Shown here: positions 7,891 through 15,599 of the stretch, in pieces
Numbering within the stretch: position 1 is the stretch's first letter
How the letters are laid out: each line of letters starts with the position of its first letter
DNA from: Planctomycetota bacterium
Lineage (GTDB): Bacteria; Planctomycetota; UBA8108; UBA1146; JAJFFE01
Direction of reading: 5' to 3'
Assembly (NCBI GenBank): GCA_020425835.1
Contig: JAGQRC010000001.1
Location: 1-28,970, forward strand
DNA length: 28,970 bases
Translations under genes and position numbers: made by a program
The notes under the pieces: generated by a model
Databases searched by the model: none
Told to the model about the DNA's origin: nothing
What the model saw: only the letters and a program-made list of their open reading frames with translations

Positions 7891-9138
7891 GTGAACCGAC
7901 TACCGCTTCTCATCGTCGCGATCCAGCTCACAGCGACCTTCCGGGTCCCGTCGCTCTGTCGAGCGGGCGGCTACACGATCGTCGACACAGGACAGGTGCG
8001 TTGCTTCGACGATCACCGAGAGATCTCACCGCCGAAACCGGGTGACCGGTTCTTCGGCCAGGACGCTCAGTACGCGGGGAACGCTCCGAGCTACGAGGTC
8101 CACGAGGACGGCACGGTCACCGATCGCGTGACCGGTCTCATGTGGCAGCGCGATCCCGGTGAGAAGATGACGCTGAAGGCGGCGCGCGTGGGTGCGAAGA
8201 GCTGCCGACTTGGGGGGTACGATGACTGGCGACTCCCGACGATCAAGGAGCTCTACTCGTTGATCCGCTTCGATGGCGAGGATGTCGATCCGCGCGCTCG
8301 GAGCGCTGGACGCCATCCGTTCATCGACACGGAGGCGTTCGTCTTCCGATACGGCGACACCTCGAAGGGCGAGCGCGTCATCGACTCGCAGATGGCGACG
8401 TCGACCCTCTACACCAGCACGACCATGGGTGGCAACGAGACGATGTTCGGTGTGAACTTCGCGGACGGACGGATCAAGGGCTACCCGGCCGAGCGGGGTC
8501 GTCGCGGCCCTGCGGAGTACTACGTCCACTTCGTGCGTGGCAATCCGGAGTACGGGAAGAACGACTTCGCGGACAACGGCGATGGGACCATCACGGATCA
8601 CGCCACCGGCTTGATCTGGGCGCAGGTCGACAGCGGCCACCTGAAGGCGGGGAAGCAGGAGGACGGGAGGCTCGACTGGGAGGAGGCGCTGCGTTGGGCG
8701 GAGGACCTCGAGTACGCGGGGCACTCCGACTGGCGACTGCCGAACGCCAAGGAACTCCAGAGCATCGTCGACTACACGCGATCCCCCGACGCCACGAACT
8801 CCCCGGCCATCGATCCGCTCTTCCAATCGACGCCCATCGAGAGCGGCAGCGGGCAGACCGATTACGGTCACTACTGGTCGAGCACCACGCACCAGCGTCA
8901 GGGTCGGGGTCGTGGTGAGTCCGCGGTCTACATCGCATTCGGTCGCGCCCTCGGCTGGATGCCAACGCGACATGGCGACCGCGAACTCCAGGATGTCCAC
9001 GGGGCGGGCTCGCAGCGCAGCGACCCCAAGGCGGGGGATCCGGCGAACTTCCCCCACGGACGGGGCCCGCAGGGCGACGTGATCGGCATCCGGAACTTCG
9101 TCCGCGTCGTCCGTGACAGACACGTACCAAGTCCCTAA
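7891..9138 (+). CDS. secreted protein with two DUF1566 domains
   Basis: A 415-residue protein starting at GTG 7891 behind an AGGAGG at 7881-7886. The N-terminal hydrophobic stretch LPLLIVAIQLTATFRVPSL looks like a signal peptide. Two DUF1566 (Lcl C-terminal type) units follow. The first has DGTVTDRVTGLMWQRD ... YDDWRLPTIKELYSLI, the second DGTITDHATGLIWAQ ... HSDWRLPNAKELQSIVDY, with the usual late HYWSSTT and IRNFVRVVR segments. DUF1566 occurs in extracellular proteins of many aquatic bacteria; the molecular function is unknown. The normal family ending (VRxVR) coincides with the left end of repeat copy 2. The last nine residues (VRDRHVPSP) and the TAA stop are encoded by that element, a likely insertion-made C-terminus. 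Confidence 0.88.
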   Translation: MNRLPLLIVAIQLTATFRVPSLCRAGGYTIVDTGQVRCFDDHREISPPKPGDRFFGQDAQYAGNAPSYEVHEDGTVTDRVTGLMWQRDPGEKMTLKAARVGAKSCRLGGYDDWRLPTIKELYSLIRFDGEDVDPRARSAGRHPFIDTEAFVFRYGDTSKGERVIDSQMATSTLYTSTTMGGNETMFGVNFADGRIKGYPAERGRRGPAEYYVHFVRGNPEYGKNDFADNGDGTITDHATGLIWAQVDSGHLKAGKQEDGRLDWEEALRWAEDLEYAGHSDWRLPNAKELQSIVDYTRSPDATNSPAIDPLFQSTPIESGSGQTDYGHYWSSTTHQRQGRGRGESAVYIAFGRALGWMPTRHGDRELQDVHGAGSQRSDPKAGDPANFPHGRGPQGDVIGIRNFVRVVRDRHVPSP

Positions 9139-9319
9139 TCGAGTGAGGTTTGGCGAGGCCGTCTCCCGCTGCCGCCGATCCGCCGGCCCGGAGGCAGCCC
9201 GCCGCCGAGGGGGCGCCGGGGCGGGCCGCGCGTCGCGGCTTCGCGGCGAGGATGCGGCGGGCGGGTCCGATCGCAGAAGTGCTTATGAATATTGAGGATC
9301 GAACGCTTCTGTCACGGAC
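9109..9319. mobile_element. MITE-like intergenic element, copy 2
   Basis: A 211-base unit with a perfect 12-base terminal inverted repeat, GTCCGTGACAGA (9109-9120) and TCTGTCACGGAC (9308-9319). Subterminal boxes are GAGGTTTGGCGAGGCCGTCT (9145-9164) and GGGTCCGATCGCAGAAG (9263-9279), matching copy 1. It fills the whole space between two convergent genes. The left arm encodes the last codons and TAA of the DUF1566 gene, and the right arm supplies the TGA of the Het-C gene (TCA at 9312-9314). It may therefore serve as the shared 3' end of both transcripts. The AT-rich patch TTATGAATATTGAGG near 9283-9297 is unique to this copy. Confidence 0.75.
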
Positions 9320-11690
9320 CGAGGGAGCGCCCGAGCCACTCGAGCCAGTCCAGCACCGGTTGGGGCATCGCCGTGCCGCCGGTCCACTGCTCGCCCACTT
9401 CGCGGATGTGCTCGGCGTGGTCGTGGAGCCAGGTGCGGGAGCGTCCCCGCGCGATCGCGTCCGGGTGCGCCTCAGCCCACTCGCGCACGCGATCCTCGAA
9501 CCAGGTTCGGTCCTCGGGGTGGGAGAGGTATCCCGTGCCGAGGTCGACCACATCCACGGAGTCCGGCACGGGCTTCGGCACGCGGATCTCGCCGGTGCCG
9601 TAGCGATGATCGTCATCGCTGAACCGGTAGTTGGCGAGCTCGTCCACCGGGTCATCGGGCCCGTGGGGCTTCCGGCAGCCGACGACTTCGTAGAGCTTGC
9701 GGTTGATCATCCGCGGCTGGTCGGTCCCCCAGTTGAACGTCGCGAGCTCCTGCCAGGTGATGCCGAATTCGGCGGCGATCGATCCGAGGGTGTCGCCACT
9801 CTTCACCGGACGGGACTCCGCTTCGCGATCGGCGAGCGGAACCGTTCCCGTGCTCTCGCCGGCCCACGCCTTGGCCATGGCGAGCCCGATCTCCGACACC
9901 ACCGCGATGCCCAACTCCGCGGCCAGCTCGTGGAAGTGATGGTCGCGATCGTCCTTCGCGATCTGGGTGTGGGTGGGATTGGTGCCGCCCGGATCGGACG
10001 CGGTCTGAGCGTCGTCGATCTGCTGCGCGATCGACCTCAGCATCAGTCCGAGGACGAACTTCAGCCAACGCTTGATCTGTCCCACGGACTCGTGGATCAC
10101 GCGGAAGAACCACTGGTGATCACGCTTGACCTCTTCGATGTTGTCGAGCACCCACTCGTACTGTCGGGCGAGGTTGGGGACCTTGTCCTTCATCAGGATG
10201 AGCAGGATCTTCTGGCCGCGACTGCGCTCGATCGCGAACGGGTCGGTTTCTTGGAGGATCTCGCCGAGCTTGAGGATGATCGTCGCCGCTGTATCGAGCC
10301 CGCCGAACGAACCCGTGGTCAGGACTGCTCGGCCCGACGCTGGCACCGGAACCCACGGGTCGACCTCGGTGAAGCCGACCTTCCGCAGCGCGAGTTCGAC
10401 GAAGTTCGAGTGGCTGAAGTAGTCCTCGATCACGTGGAGCGCGTTCCCGAAGTGGAGCATGCCCTCGGGACTCTTGCCGGCGCGCTTCGCCGCGGCGAGC
10501 TCGGACCGCACGTAGTCGCGGGAGGCCTGAATGAAGTTCTTCACGCCTTGGGCGTCGACTTCGAGCTCCTCGGGTCGCACCGCTCCGCGGAACTTCGGGT
10601 GGATCCGCGTCGCGTCCTCGTAGCCGTCGGGGTTGTCGATGTGCTCCAGGGGAAGGTAGACACCGAGCTTGTCCGGGGTGACGCGGAAGTCGGAGTGGTC
10701 GCCGAAGCCGTCGTCCGACCGGGCGAGCAGATCGACGATGTCGGTCAACGTCTCGATCTTCAGCCCGATCGGATTGTTCTCCTCGTGATGGACGAGCTTC
10801 GGGTCCAGGAGTTGGGAGTAGTCGCGGAGCCAGTTCCCGAAGTAGATCCGATGCACTTCCCCCTCGGTGAACTTCAGATGTTCCGGCAGTGAAGCGAAGG
10901 CCGCCTTCTCGATCGAGAGGTGGGTGAAGCAGTGTCCGTCCGCCGACTCAACCGGCACCTTCGGCTCACCCGCTCCGAAGTGCTCGCGACCTTCGCTCTG
11001 GTCGTCGGAGCGAACCGCCGCTTCGTCGGCATAGCGTTGGACCGCCTCGTTCAGCTCGGCGTAGTTGGCGACGAGCGGATCCTCACTACTCCCTCGGCGC
11101 ACGACGGCGAACTGCGTCTCCGCGGAGCGATCGACATCGAGGAGGATCGCGGCGTGTGCGAAGGCGGCACCTTCGTCGAGCTCGGCATCTCCGGCGAACA
11201 AGGAGCCGTCTTCGAGCGCCTCACCCGGCTTCACTGGCGAGTACTCGTAGCGCAGCAGCACATCGACGTGATGTCCGAACTCCTCGACCAGGGCGACCAG
11301 TAGTCGAAACCTCGCTTGTTCCGCGTCGACCGATCCGTCCTCGTCGAGCGCTTGGTCGAGGAGCTCGTCGGCGATCTCGATCACTCGTGCGTCCCGGTTG
11401 TACGCGGCCTCGTAGCCTCCGAGATCGCCCTGGCCGACCAGCTCGATCGGGGGCTGCGGCAGACTCCCCTCGAGCAGCGCATTGCGGAGACCGATCGTCG
11501 CGTCCCGTGGAAGGTCGGCGCCGAAGATCGTGACGATCCACGCCCAGAAGTCATGCTCCGACAGGTGACCCGCCAGGCCGGTCAGCTGGTCGAACGCGAA
11601 GGTGCTGAGAAGCTCCCGCGGTCGTTGTGCGATGAAGCGGTGGCGTTGGCTCGTCTTGACCGATTTCGACTGCGATTCCGATTCGTTCAC
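9312..11690 (-). CDS. Het-C domain protein with EExGH motif and LysM domain
   Basis: A protein of about 792 residues. GTG 11690 is proposed; TTG 11708 would add six residues, and neither has a strong ribosome binding site. Residues about 100-140 (YEAAYNRDARVIEIADELL ... LLVALVEEFGHHVDVLL) resemble the EExGHxxD metallopeptidase-like motif seen in some secreted bacterial proteins. The Het-C signature follows: HRIYFGNWLRDYSQ (about 280-295) and HFGNALHVIEDYFSHSNFVE (about 411-431), whose spaced His/Asp residues suggest a metal-dependent hydrolase or phospholipase-like site. A LysM domain (VKSGDTLGSIAAEFGITW, about 627-660) suggests peptidoglycan or glycan binding. There is no classical signal peptide. 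Fungal HET-C relates to heterokaryon incompatibility; bacterial members are mostly uncharacterised. An effector or toxin role is inference. The stop lies in repeat copy 2. Confidence 0.8.
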   Translation of the reverse strand: MNESESQSKSVKTSQRHRFIAQRPRELLSTFAFDQLTGLAGHLSEHDFWAWIVTIFGADLPRDATIGLRNALLEGSLPQPPIELVGQGDLGGYEAAYNRDARVIEIADELLDQALDEDGSVDAEQARFRLLVALVEEFGHHVDVLLRYEYSPVKPGEALEDGSLFAGDAELDEGAAFAHAAILLDVDRSAETQFAVVRRGSSEDPLVANYAELNEAVQRYADEAAVRSDDQSEGREHFGAGEPKVPVESADGHCFTHLSIEKAAFASLPEHLKFTEGEVHRIYFGNWLRDYSQLLDPKLVHHEENNPIGLKIETLTDIVDLLARSDDGFGDHSDFRVTPDKLGVYLPLEHIDNPDGYEDATRIHPKFRGAVRPEELEVDAQGVKNFIQASRDYVRSELAAAKRAGKSPEGMLHFGNALHVIEDYFSHSNFVELALRKVGFTEVDPWVPVPASGRAVLTTGSFGGLDTAATIILKLGEILQETDPFAIERSRGQKILLILMKDKVPNLARQYEWVLDNIEEVKRDHQWFFRVIHESVGQIKRWLKFVLGLMLRSIAQQIDDAQTASDPGGTNPTHTQIAKDDRDHHFHELAAELGIAVVSEIGLAMAKAWAGESTGTVPLADREAESRPVKSGDTLGSIAAEFGITWQELATFNWGTDQPRMINRKLYEVVGCRKPHGPDDPVDELANYRFSDDDHRYGTGEIRVPKPVPDSVDVVDLGTGYLSHPEDRTWFEDRVREWAEAHPDAIARGRSRTWLHDHAEHIREVGEQWTGGTAMPQPVLDWLEWLGRSLGP

Positions 11691-11833
11691 GATAGTCCGG
11701 CTCGGCAAGAGGGATGAAGGAGAGGGTGTGCGACGCGGTTGTGCGTGACCACGACTCGACCTCGGACGGCGAAGGGCCGCCTCGAGAGCGGAGTCCGGAG
11801 GAAGGCGCCCAGGCGGTCGAGCTGCGGCGGGAA

Positions 11834-11849
11834 TCCTCGGCCCGCCGAG
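11834..11849. other. short perfect palindrome flanking repeat copy 3
   Basis: CCTCGG and CCGAGG enclose a four-base CCCG loop directly outside the left arm of repeat copy 3. The stem is short and GC-rich with no adjoining T-tract. The rest of the 142-base stretch 11709-11850 upstream of the Het-C gene shows nothing clear. Confidence 0.3.
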
Positions 11850-11850
11850 G

Positions 11851-12035
11851 TCCGTGACAGACTCGTTCGAAGTGATTGGCGGGGGGTTGCTTGACGAGTT
11901 GTCCGCCGGTCGGAGCGGGGGACGGTCGCGACCCCGCGTCCTCGGCGCGTGCGTGGCGTGCCCCGGCGCGGGCTCCGCCCGGGTTCGATTTCGGAAACCC
12001 TTTGCGCAAGGGGAGTTCGACCGTGTCTGTCACGG
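11851..12035. mobile_element. MITE-like intergenic element, copy 3
   Basis: A 185-base unit with a perfect 11-base terminal inverted repeat, CCGTGACAGAC (11851-11861) and GTCTGTCACGG (12025-12035). The inward continuation (TCGTTCGAA on the left, TTCGACCGT on the right) keeps partial symmetry. The left box is diverged (TTGCTTGACGAGTTGTCC, 11887-11904), and the right box is GGGTTCGATTTCGGAAA (11981-11997). It lies 10 bases downstream of the ureohydrolase stop and about 160 bases upstream of the Het-C start. This is the most diverged of the three copies. An open frame crosses the element on both strands, but only as a by-product of its GC-rich composition. Confidence 0.72.
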
Positions 12036-12045
12036 TCCGCGTCGC

Positions 12046-12930
12046 TCAGCGCAGCAACGAGAAGAGCTTCGCGGCGATCTTCGCGGCGGTGAACTCGGTG
12101 ACCTGTTGACCCTCGATCGGGGCGACCTCGACGATGTCCGCGCCGGCGATCTTCCGCTCCTGCGTCAGGCGACGGAGGAGCTGGAGGAGTTGGCGATACG
12201 AGAGCCCGCCGGGCTCCGGGGTGCCGGTGCCGGGCGCGTAGGCGGGGTCGAGTCCATCGATGTCGATCGAGAGGTAGATCGTCTCGGGCAGCGCATCGAT
12301 GACGCGGGTGATCCAGTCGGGATCGTCGGGGATCTCGTGCGCGAAGATGACGGCGTAGTCGCGCTCGTCGACGATCTGCGCCTCCTCCGCGGACACGCTG
12401 CGGATGCCGCACCACGCCATCGGCGCGCCCAACTCGTCGACGATGCGCCGCGCGACCGACGCGTGACTGTACGGCGTGCCCTCGTACTCGGCGCGCAGGT
12501 CGAGGTGGGCGTCGATGAACAGGACCCCGCAGTCCGGGAACACCTCGCGGACGGCGCGGACGCAGGAGTAGGTGATGCTGTGCTCGCCGCCGAGCGAGAG
12601 CGGGAACTGGCCGCGATCGACGGTCTGCCGGACGCACTCCTCGATCACGCGCAGGGCGGTCGCGGGATCTTCGGGGAGTTCCGGGGTCTCATCCGTGTAG
12701 ACCGCACCCGGCTCCCAGTACGGCATCCAGTCCTCCTCGCAGAAGAACTCGAGCTCGTAGGAGGCCTCGAGGATGGCATCGGGACCGTAGCCCGTGCCTT
12801 CGCCATAGCTCACCGTCGCCTCGAGCGGAAAGGGGTGCACGACGAACGTCGCCGTCTCGCGATCCCCGAGACCGGCCTCATCTCCTCCGAACACCAGCGG
12901 TTCTTCGTCGACATGTTCTTCGGCCATCAT
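12046..12930 (-). CDS. speB: agmatinase-type ureohydrolase
   Basis: A 294-residue protein of the arginase/agmatinase superfamily, which hydrolyses guanidino compounds to urea and an amine (agmatine to putrescine in SpeB). The six metal ligands of the binuclear manganese site are all visible: H117 (GGEHSIT), D140/H142/D144 (FIDAHLDLR) and D223/D225 (SIDIDGLDP). The EPGGLSY loop and VEVAPIEG follow. Family members at this similarity are usually annotated agmatinase, but substrate cannot be proved by eye. ATG 12930 is chosen because it forms an ATGA overlap with the crcB stop; ATG 12927 directly follows and is better spaced from GGGAG. The gene is translationally coupled to crcB and ends 10 bases before repeat copy 3. 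Confidence 0.92.
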   Translation of the reverse strand: MMAEEHVDEEPLVFGGDEAGLGDRETATFVVHPFPLEATVSYGEGTGYGPDAILEASYELEFFCEEDWMPYWEPGAVYTDETPELPEDPATALRVIEECVRQTVDRGQFPLSLGGEHSITYSCVRAVREVFPDCGVLFIDAHLDLRAEYEGTPYSHASVARRIVDELGAPMAWCGIRSVSAEEAQIVDERDYAVIFAHEIPDDPDWITRVIDALPETIYLSIDIDGLDPAYAPGTGTPEPGGLSYRQLLQLLRRLTQERKIAGADIVEVAPIEGQQVTEFTAAKIAAKLFSLLR

Positions 12931-13319
12931 TCCGCTCCCAACTTCTGAACGAGCCAAGCTCCCAGCCAGACCGCGCCGAGTCCGAGGGCGATGTTCGCGC
13001 CCAGATGCGACAACGCGCGGCCCAACTCTTCCCGTCGAGCCAGCACCACGAAGTCCTGGCCGAAGGTCGAGAACGTGGTGAATCCCCCGAGCACGCCGAC
13101 GACCAGGAACAACCGCCACGACTCGGAGAACGAGTCGCGGTGCGCGATCCACGCGGCCAGCGCGCCGATCGCCAAGCAACCCACCGTGTTGACGGTGAGC
13201 GTGCCCATCGGGACCCACGCTCTCGGGCACCAGCGATCCGCCGCGAGGTAGACCGCGTAGCGCCCCAACGATCCGAACGCGCCACCGAGCGCAACCCAGA
13301 GGAGACTCCACGGTTTCAT
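12927..13319 (-). CDS. crcB: CrcB/Fluc fluoride channel
   Basis: A 130-residue integral membrane protein with four hydrophobic segments, matching the usual CrcB/Fluc length. Signature motifs are present: GGAFGSLGRY near the N-terminus, GTLTVNTVGCLAIG with the conserved Asn, and VGVLGGFTTFSTF, the phenylalanine box lining the fluoride pore. Fluc proteins work as antiparallel dimers exporting fluoride from the cytoplasm. A single-gene homodimer is inferred because only one copy is visible. ATG 13319 is used; no strong ribosome binding site precedes it. I saw no crcB-type fluoride riboswitch in the 147 bases that separate it from the divergent gene at 13467. Confidence 0.93.
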   Translation of the reverse strand: MKPWSLLWVALGGAFGSLGRYAVYLAADRWCPRAWVPMGTLTVNTVGCLAIGALAAWIAHRDSFSESWRLFLVVGVLGGFTTFSTFGQDFVVLARREELGRALSHLGANIALGLGAVWLGAWLVQKLGAE

Positions 13320-13466
13320 GGTGGACCGGGTTAGCGCAGTCGCGCGCCGGGCACAAGGGGAAGTGAGGCCCTCCCCACCGAACCTCCTCTTCCGCAAACG
13401 GGTTGCAACGTCGACGCTGGCGCGGGAGGATCGAGGTCCCTCCACGGTCCTTTCCGAGACGACGCC

Positions 13467-15377
13467 ATGATCTCCACCGGCTCGATCGCCCACCGCGCGA
13501 TCTCCATCCGCTGGTCGCTGCTGCGATGCGCGCTCCTTCTCCCCACGATCTCTGGCGTCCACGCGGCCGAGCCGGTCGTCGGAGACTCGTTCCTCGTCGG
13601 CGGTCAATGGTTCCAGTTCCTCGGCCGCGAGGATGGGTGCGATCGCTGGCTGTATCCGCACCCCGACGGCGTTCACGAGGTCTTCGAAGTCGATGGGCAC
13701 GATCGTGATCGGTGGCATGGGCTTCTCGGGAGCGAGTTCGACGCGTCGAGCGGTCGATTCCCGGAACGCTTCAGCGCGGTCGAGTGCCTCAATGCGTTCC
13801 TCGACACCGATCTCCCTCGTGCGGAGCGTGCCCGTGCTGCTCGATACCTCCGGCTGTACGAACGGGTCCGCGGAGTCGAGGAGGAGCTGCCGTACTACCT
13901 CCGGCCCTCCCGGGAACGTTGGACGAAGTGGGCCGATCGGGACGATCGCGCGTGGATCGACGCGCGAGTCGCGGAGCAGACGCGATGGATCCACCGCGTC
14001 GAAATGCCAGGGACCCGCGTGCTCTCGGTGCCCGAATCGCTCGTCGACAGCGACGACTTCTATCGAGCGCTCATCGCCGACGGCTATCTCGACTTCGCGG
14101 TCGTCGGTGGCAACTCGCGCGATGAGGAGACCGGCAAGGTCTACTCGTGGCTCGGGGTCGAAGGACTCCGCGAGGAGCTCGAAGGCATCGGCTTCGAGAC
14201 CCAGCCGATGTGGCCGGAGTGTGAGGGAACGATCACCGAGAAGACGGTCCGCCTGCTCGGCCAGCCGGTGCGCGTGCGCGTGATCGGATCCGGCGGAAGC
14301 CATCGCGAGCCTCGGATCCGGCGCGCAGTCGCGACGTTCGTCGAGGGGCTCGCGCATGCGGATGTCGTGATCTACGAGGGGCACTCCAATCATCGTTCTG
14401 GCGAGTACTTCCTCTCGGAGTCGAAGAGCTCGTTCTCGAAGTTCCAGATCGGTCTCGACGATCAGCGGGACCTGCGCCGGAAGTGTCACGGGCTGCGGAC
14501 CCAGCGCTATCAGATCGTCGCGCTCCAGAGCTGCTACAGCTTCGAGAAGTACTGCCAACCCATCGGGCGCTTCTGCGATGAGGAGCTCCGCGATCGTGTC
14601 GGGCGCACGGGCTACGTCGGCACCGCGGACATCGCCTACTTCCCCGAGTTCGTGCCGCGCTACCGATCGTTCGTCCTCGGGCTGGTCGAAGGCCGGGGCC
14701 CGCGCGAGTTGGCCGAGACCATCAACGCGCTGCGACCGGTGTCGAGGCCGGCGCCGATCGTGATGCGAGGTCTTCTCCAGCCGCGGTACGTGTTCATCGT
14801 TCCCGCAGGGGTCGAGATCCTGCGATGGGAGGAGACCGGTCCCGAACGCGGTTTCCTGGTGATCGGACAGGGCTCCGACGACGTCGAGTACTACGGGACC
14901 GACGTGTTCCCGCAGAACCGGAGCGGCGAGATCGTCCAGGTCGCTCCCGGTGAGCGCGGTGTCTTCGGTCTCGACCGCGACGGGCGGGTGCTCTACGTCG
15001 GTCGAGAGACCGCCGGAGTTGCGGTGGAGCTCGCGGCCACTCGGGAGTCCGGTCATCGAATCCGCTTCATCGCCACCGCGCAGCGGCGCGCGCGGCAGGA
15101 GCGGTTGTTCGTCATCACCACGGACGGAGAACTCCTCTACGTCACGAAGAGCGGTGCGCGGCTGTTGCGCTTTCGCGAGGAGCTCCCGGCACCCGCGGTT
15201 CGAGTCGGCAACGACCCTGACGATGACCTCATCGTGGAGACTGCGGACGGTCGGTTCTGGATCCGCACCGCATCCGGCTGGGACCCGACCGAGCCGCGCC
15301 CGCTCCCCGGGGTGACGCCGAGCCTCATCGCGATCGATCGCCCGGGTGCGCTCTGGATGCGACCGCGTCCCTTCTGA
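13467..15377 (+). CDS. secreted protein with candidate caspase-like (clan CD) His/Cys pair
   Basis: A 636-residue protein with an N-terminal export signal (RWSLLRCALLLPTISGVHA, cleavage likely before AEP). The middle of the protein contains ADVVIYEGHSNHRSGEYFL with His306 and, about 50 residues on, YQIVALQSCYSF with Cys356. A hydrophobic strand ending in GH followed about 50 residues later by a strand ending in (Q/S)C is the arrangement of clan CD cysteine peptidases (caspases, gingipains, clostripain), so a caspase-like fold is plausible but unproven. The C-terminal 190 residues contain repeated strand motifs (GRVLYVG, GELLYVTK, GRFWIRT) like beta-propeller blades. I do not recognise a named family. 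It is divergent from crcB and followed by a hairpin at 15376-15400. Confidence 0.8.
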   Translation: MISTGSIAHRAISIRWSLLRCALLLPTISGVHAAEPVVGDSFLVGGQWFQFLGREDGCDRWLYPHPDGVHEVFEVDGHDRDRWHGLLGSEFDASSGRFPERFSAVECLNAFLDTDLPRAERARAARYLRLYERVRGVEEELPYYLRPSRERWTKWADRDDRAWIDARVAEQTRWIHRVEMPGTRVLSVPESLVDSDDFYRALIADGYLDFAVVGGNSRDEETGKVYSWLGVEGLREELEGIGFETQPMWPECEGTITEKTVRLLGQPVRVRVIGSGGSHREPRIRRAVATFVEGLAHADVVIYEGHSNHRSGEYFLSESKSSFSKFQIGLDDQRDLRRKCHGLRTQRYQIVALQSCYSFEKYCQPIGRFCDEELRDRVGRTGYVGTADIAYFPEFVPRYRSFVLGLVEGRGPRELAETINALRPVSRPAPIVMRGLLQPRYVFIVPAGVEILRWEETGPERGFLVIGQGSDDVEYYGTDVFPQNRSGEIVQVAPGERGVFGLDRDGRVLYVGRETAGVAVELAATRESGHRIRFIATAQRRARQERLFVITTDGELLYVTKSGARLLRFREELPAPAVRVGNDPDDDLIVETADGRFWIRTASGWDPTEPRPLPGVTPSLIAIDRPGALWMRPRPF

Positions 15378-15400
15378 CCGACGTTTCGCAAACGACGGTC
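15376..15400 (+). terminator. hairpin overlapping the stop codon, possible terminator
   Basis: GACCG-A-CGTTT-CGC-AAACG-A-CGGTC forms a ten-base-pair stem with one A-A mismatch and a three-base loop, beginning inside the TGA stop (15375-15377). No T-tract follows, so it may be a weak terminator or an RNA-stabilising 3' structure. The rest of the 222-base gap to 15599 holds an isolated TACAAT (15448-15453) and the ribosome binding site region of the next gene. Confidence 0.5.
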
Positions 15401-15599
15401 GGATCGAGGTCTGGGTGGCCGTCCGACCGATCAGTGGGCCCCATCGGTACAATCGGAGCCATCCCAGGAGACCGTTGGGGCACTCCAGCCGCTGAGAGCC
15501 GTTCTCGGCGGACACCTATTCCGGTATTCCGGCGCGGAGCTTCCGAGGGCCGATCTCCAGGGACGGGCTCAGCGATTCCTCAATCGGAGGACGGCCGCG

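Noticed and set aside
9150..10892. 580-codon plus-strand frame opposite the Het-C gene
   Set aside because: It is an antisense shadow of a gene with clear Het-C and LysM motifs, and its sequence has no recognisable domain.
4077..12035. CRISPR or tandem repeat interpretation of the three repeat copies
   Set aside because: The copies are 4.8 and 2.5 kb apart, separated by whole genes, and have palindromic ends and unrelated cores rather than regular spacers.
11854..12948. Plus-strand frame starting VTDSFEV and running from repeat copy 3 across the ureohydrolase
   Set aside because: The start is the repeat arm itself and the rest is antisense to a gene with all six metal ligands.
13320..13466. 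Fluoride riboswitch upstream of crcB
   Set aside because: The leader lacks the conserved GGNGAUGG-like 5' part and the GCUGAUG-like 3' part of the crcB motif.
15448..15453. TACAAT as a -10 box for the gene at 15600
   Set aside because: It is a good single hexamer, but no acceptable -35 element lies 16-18 bases upstream.
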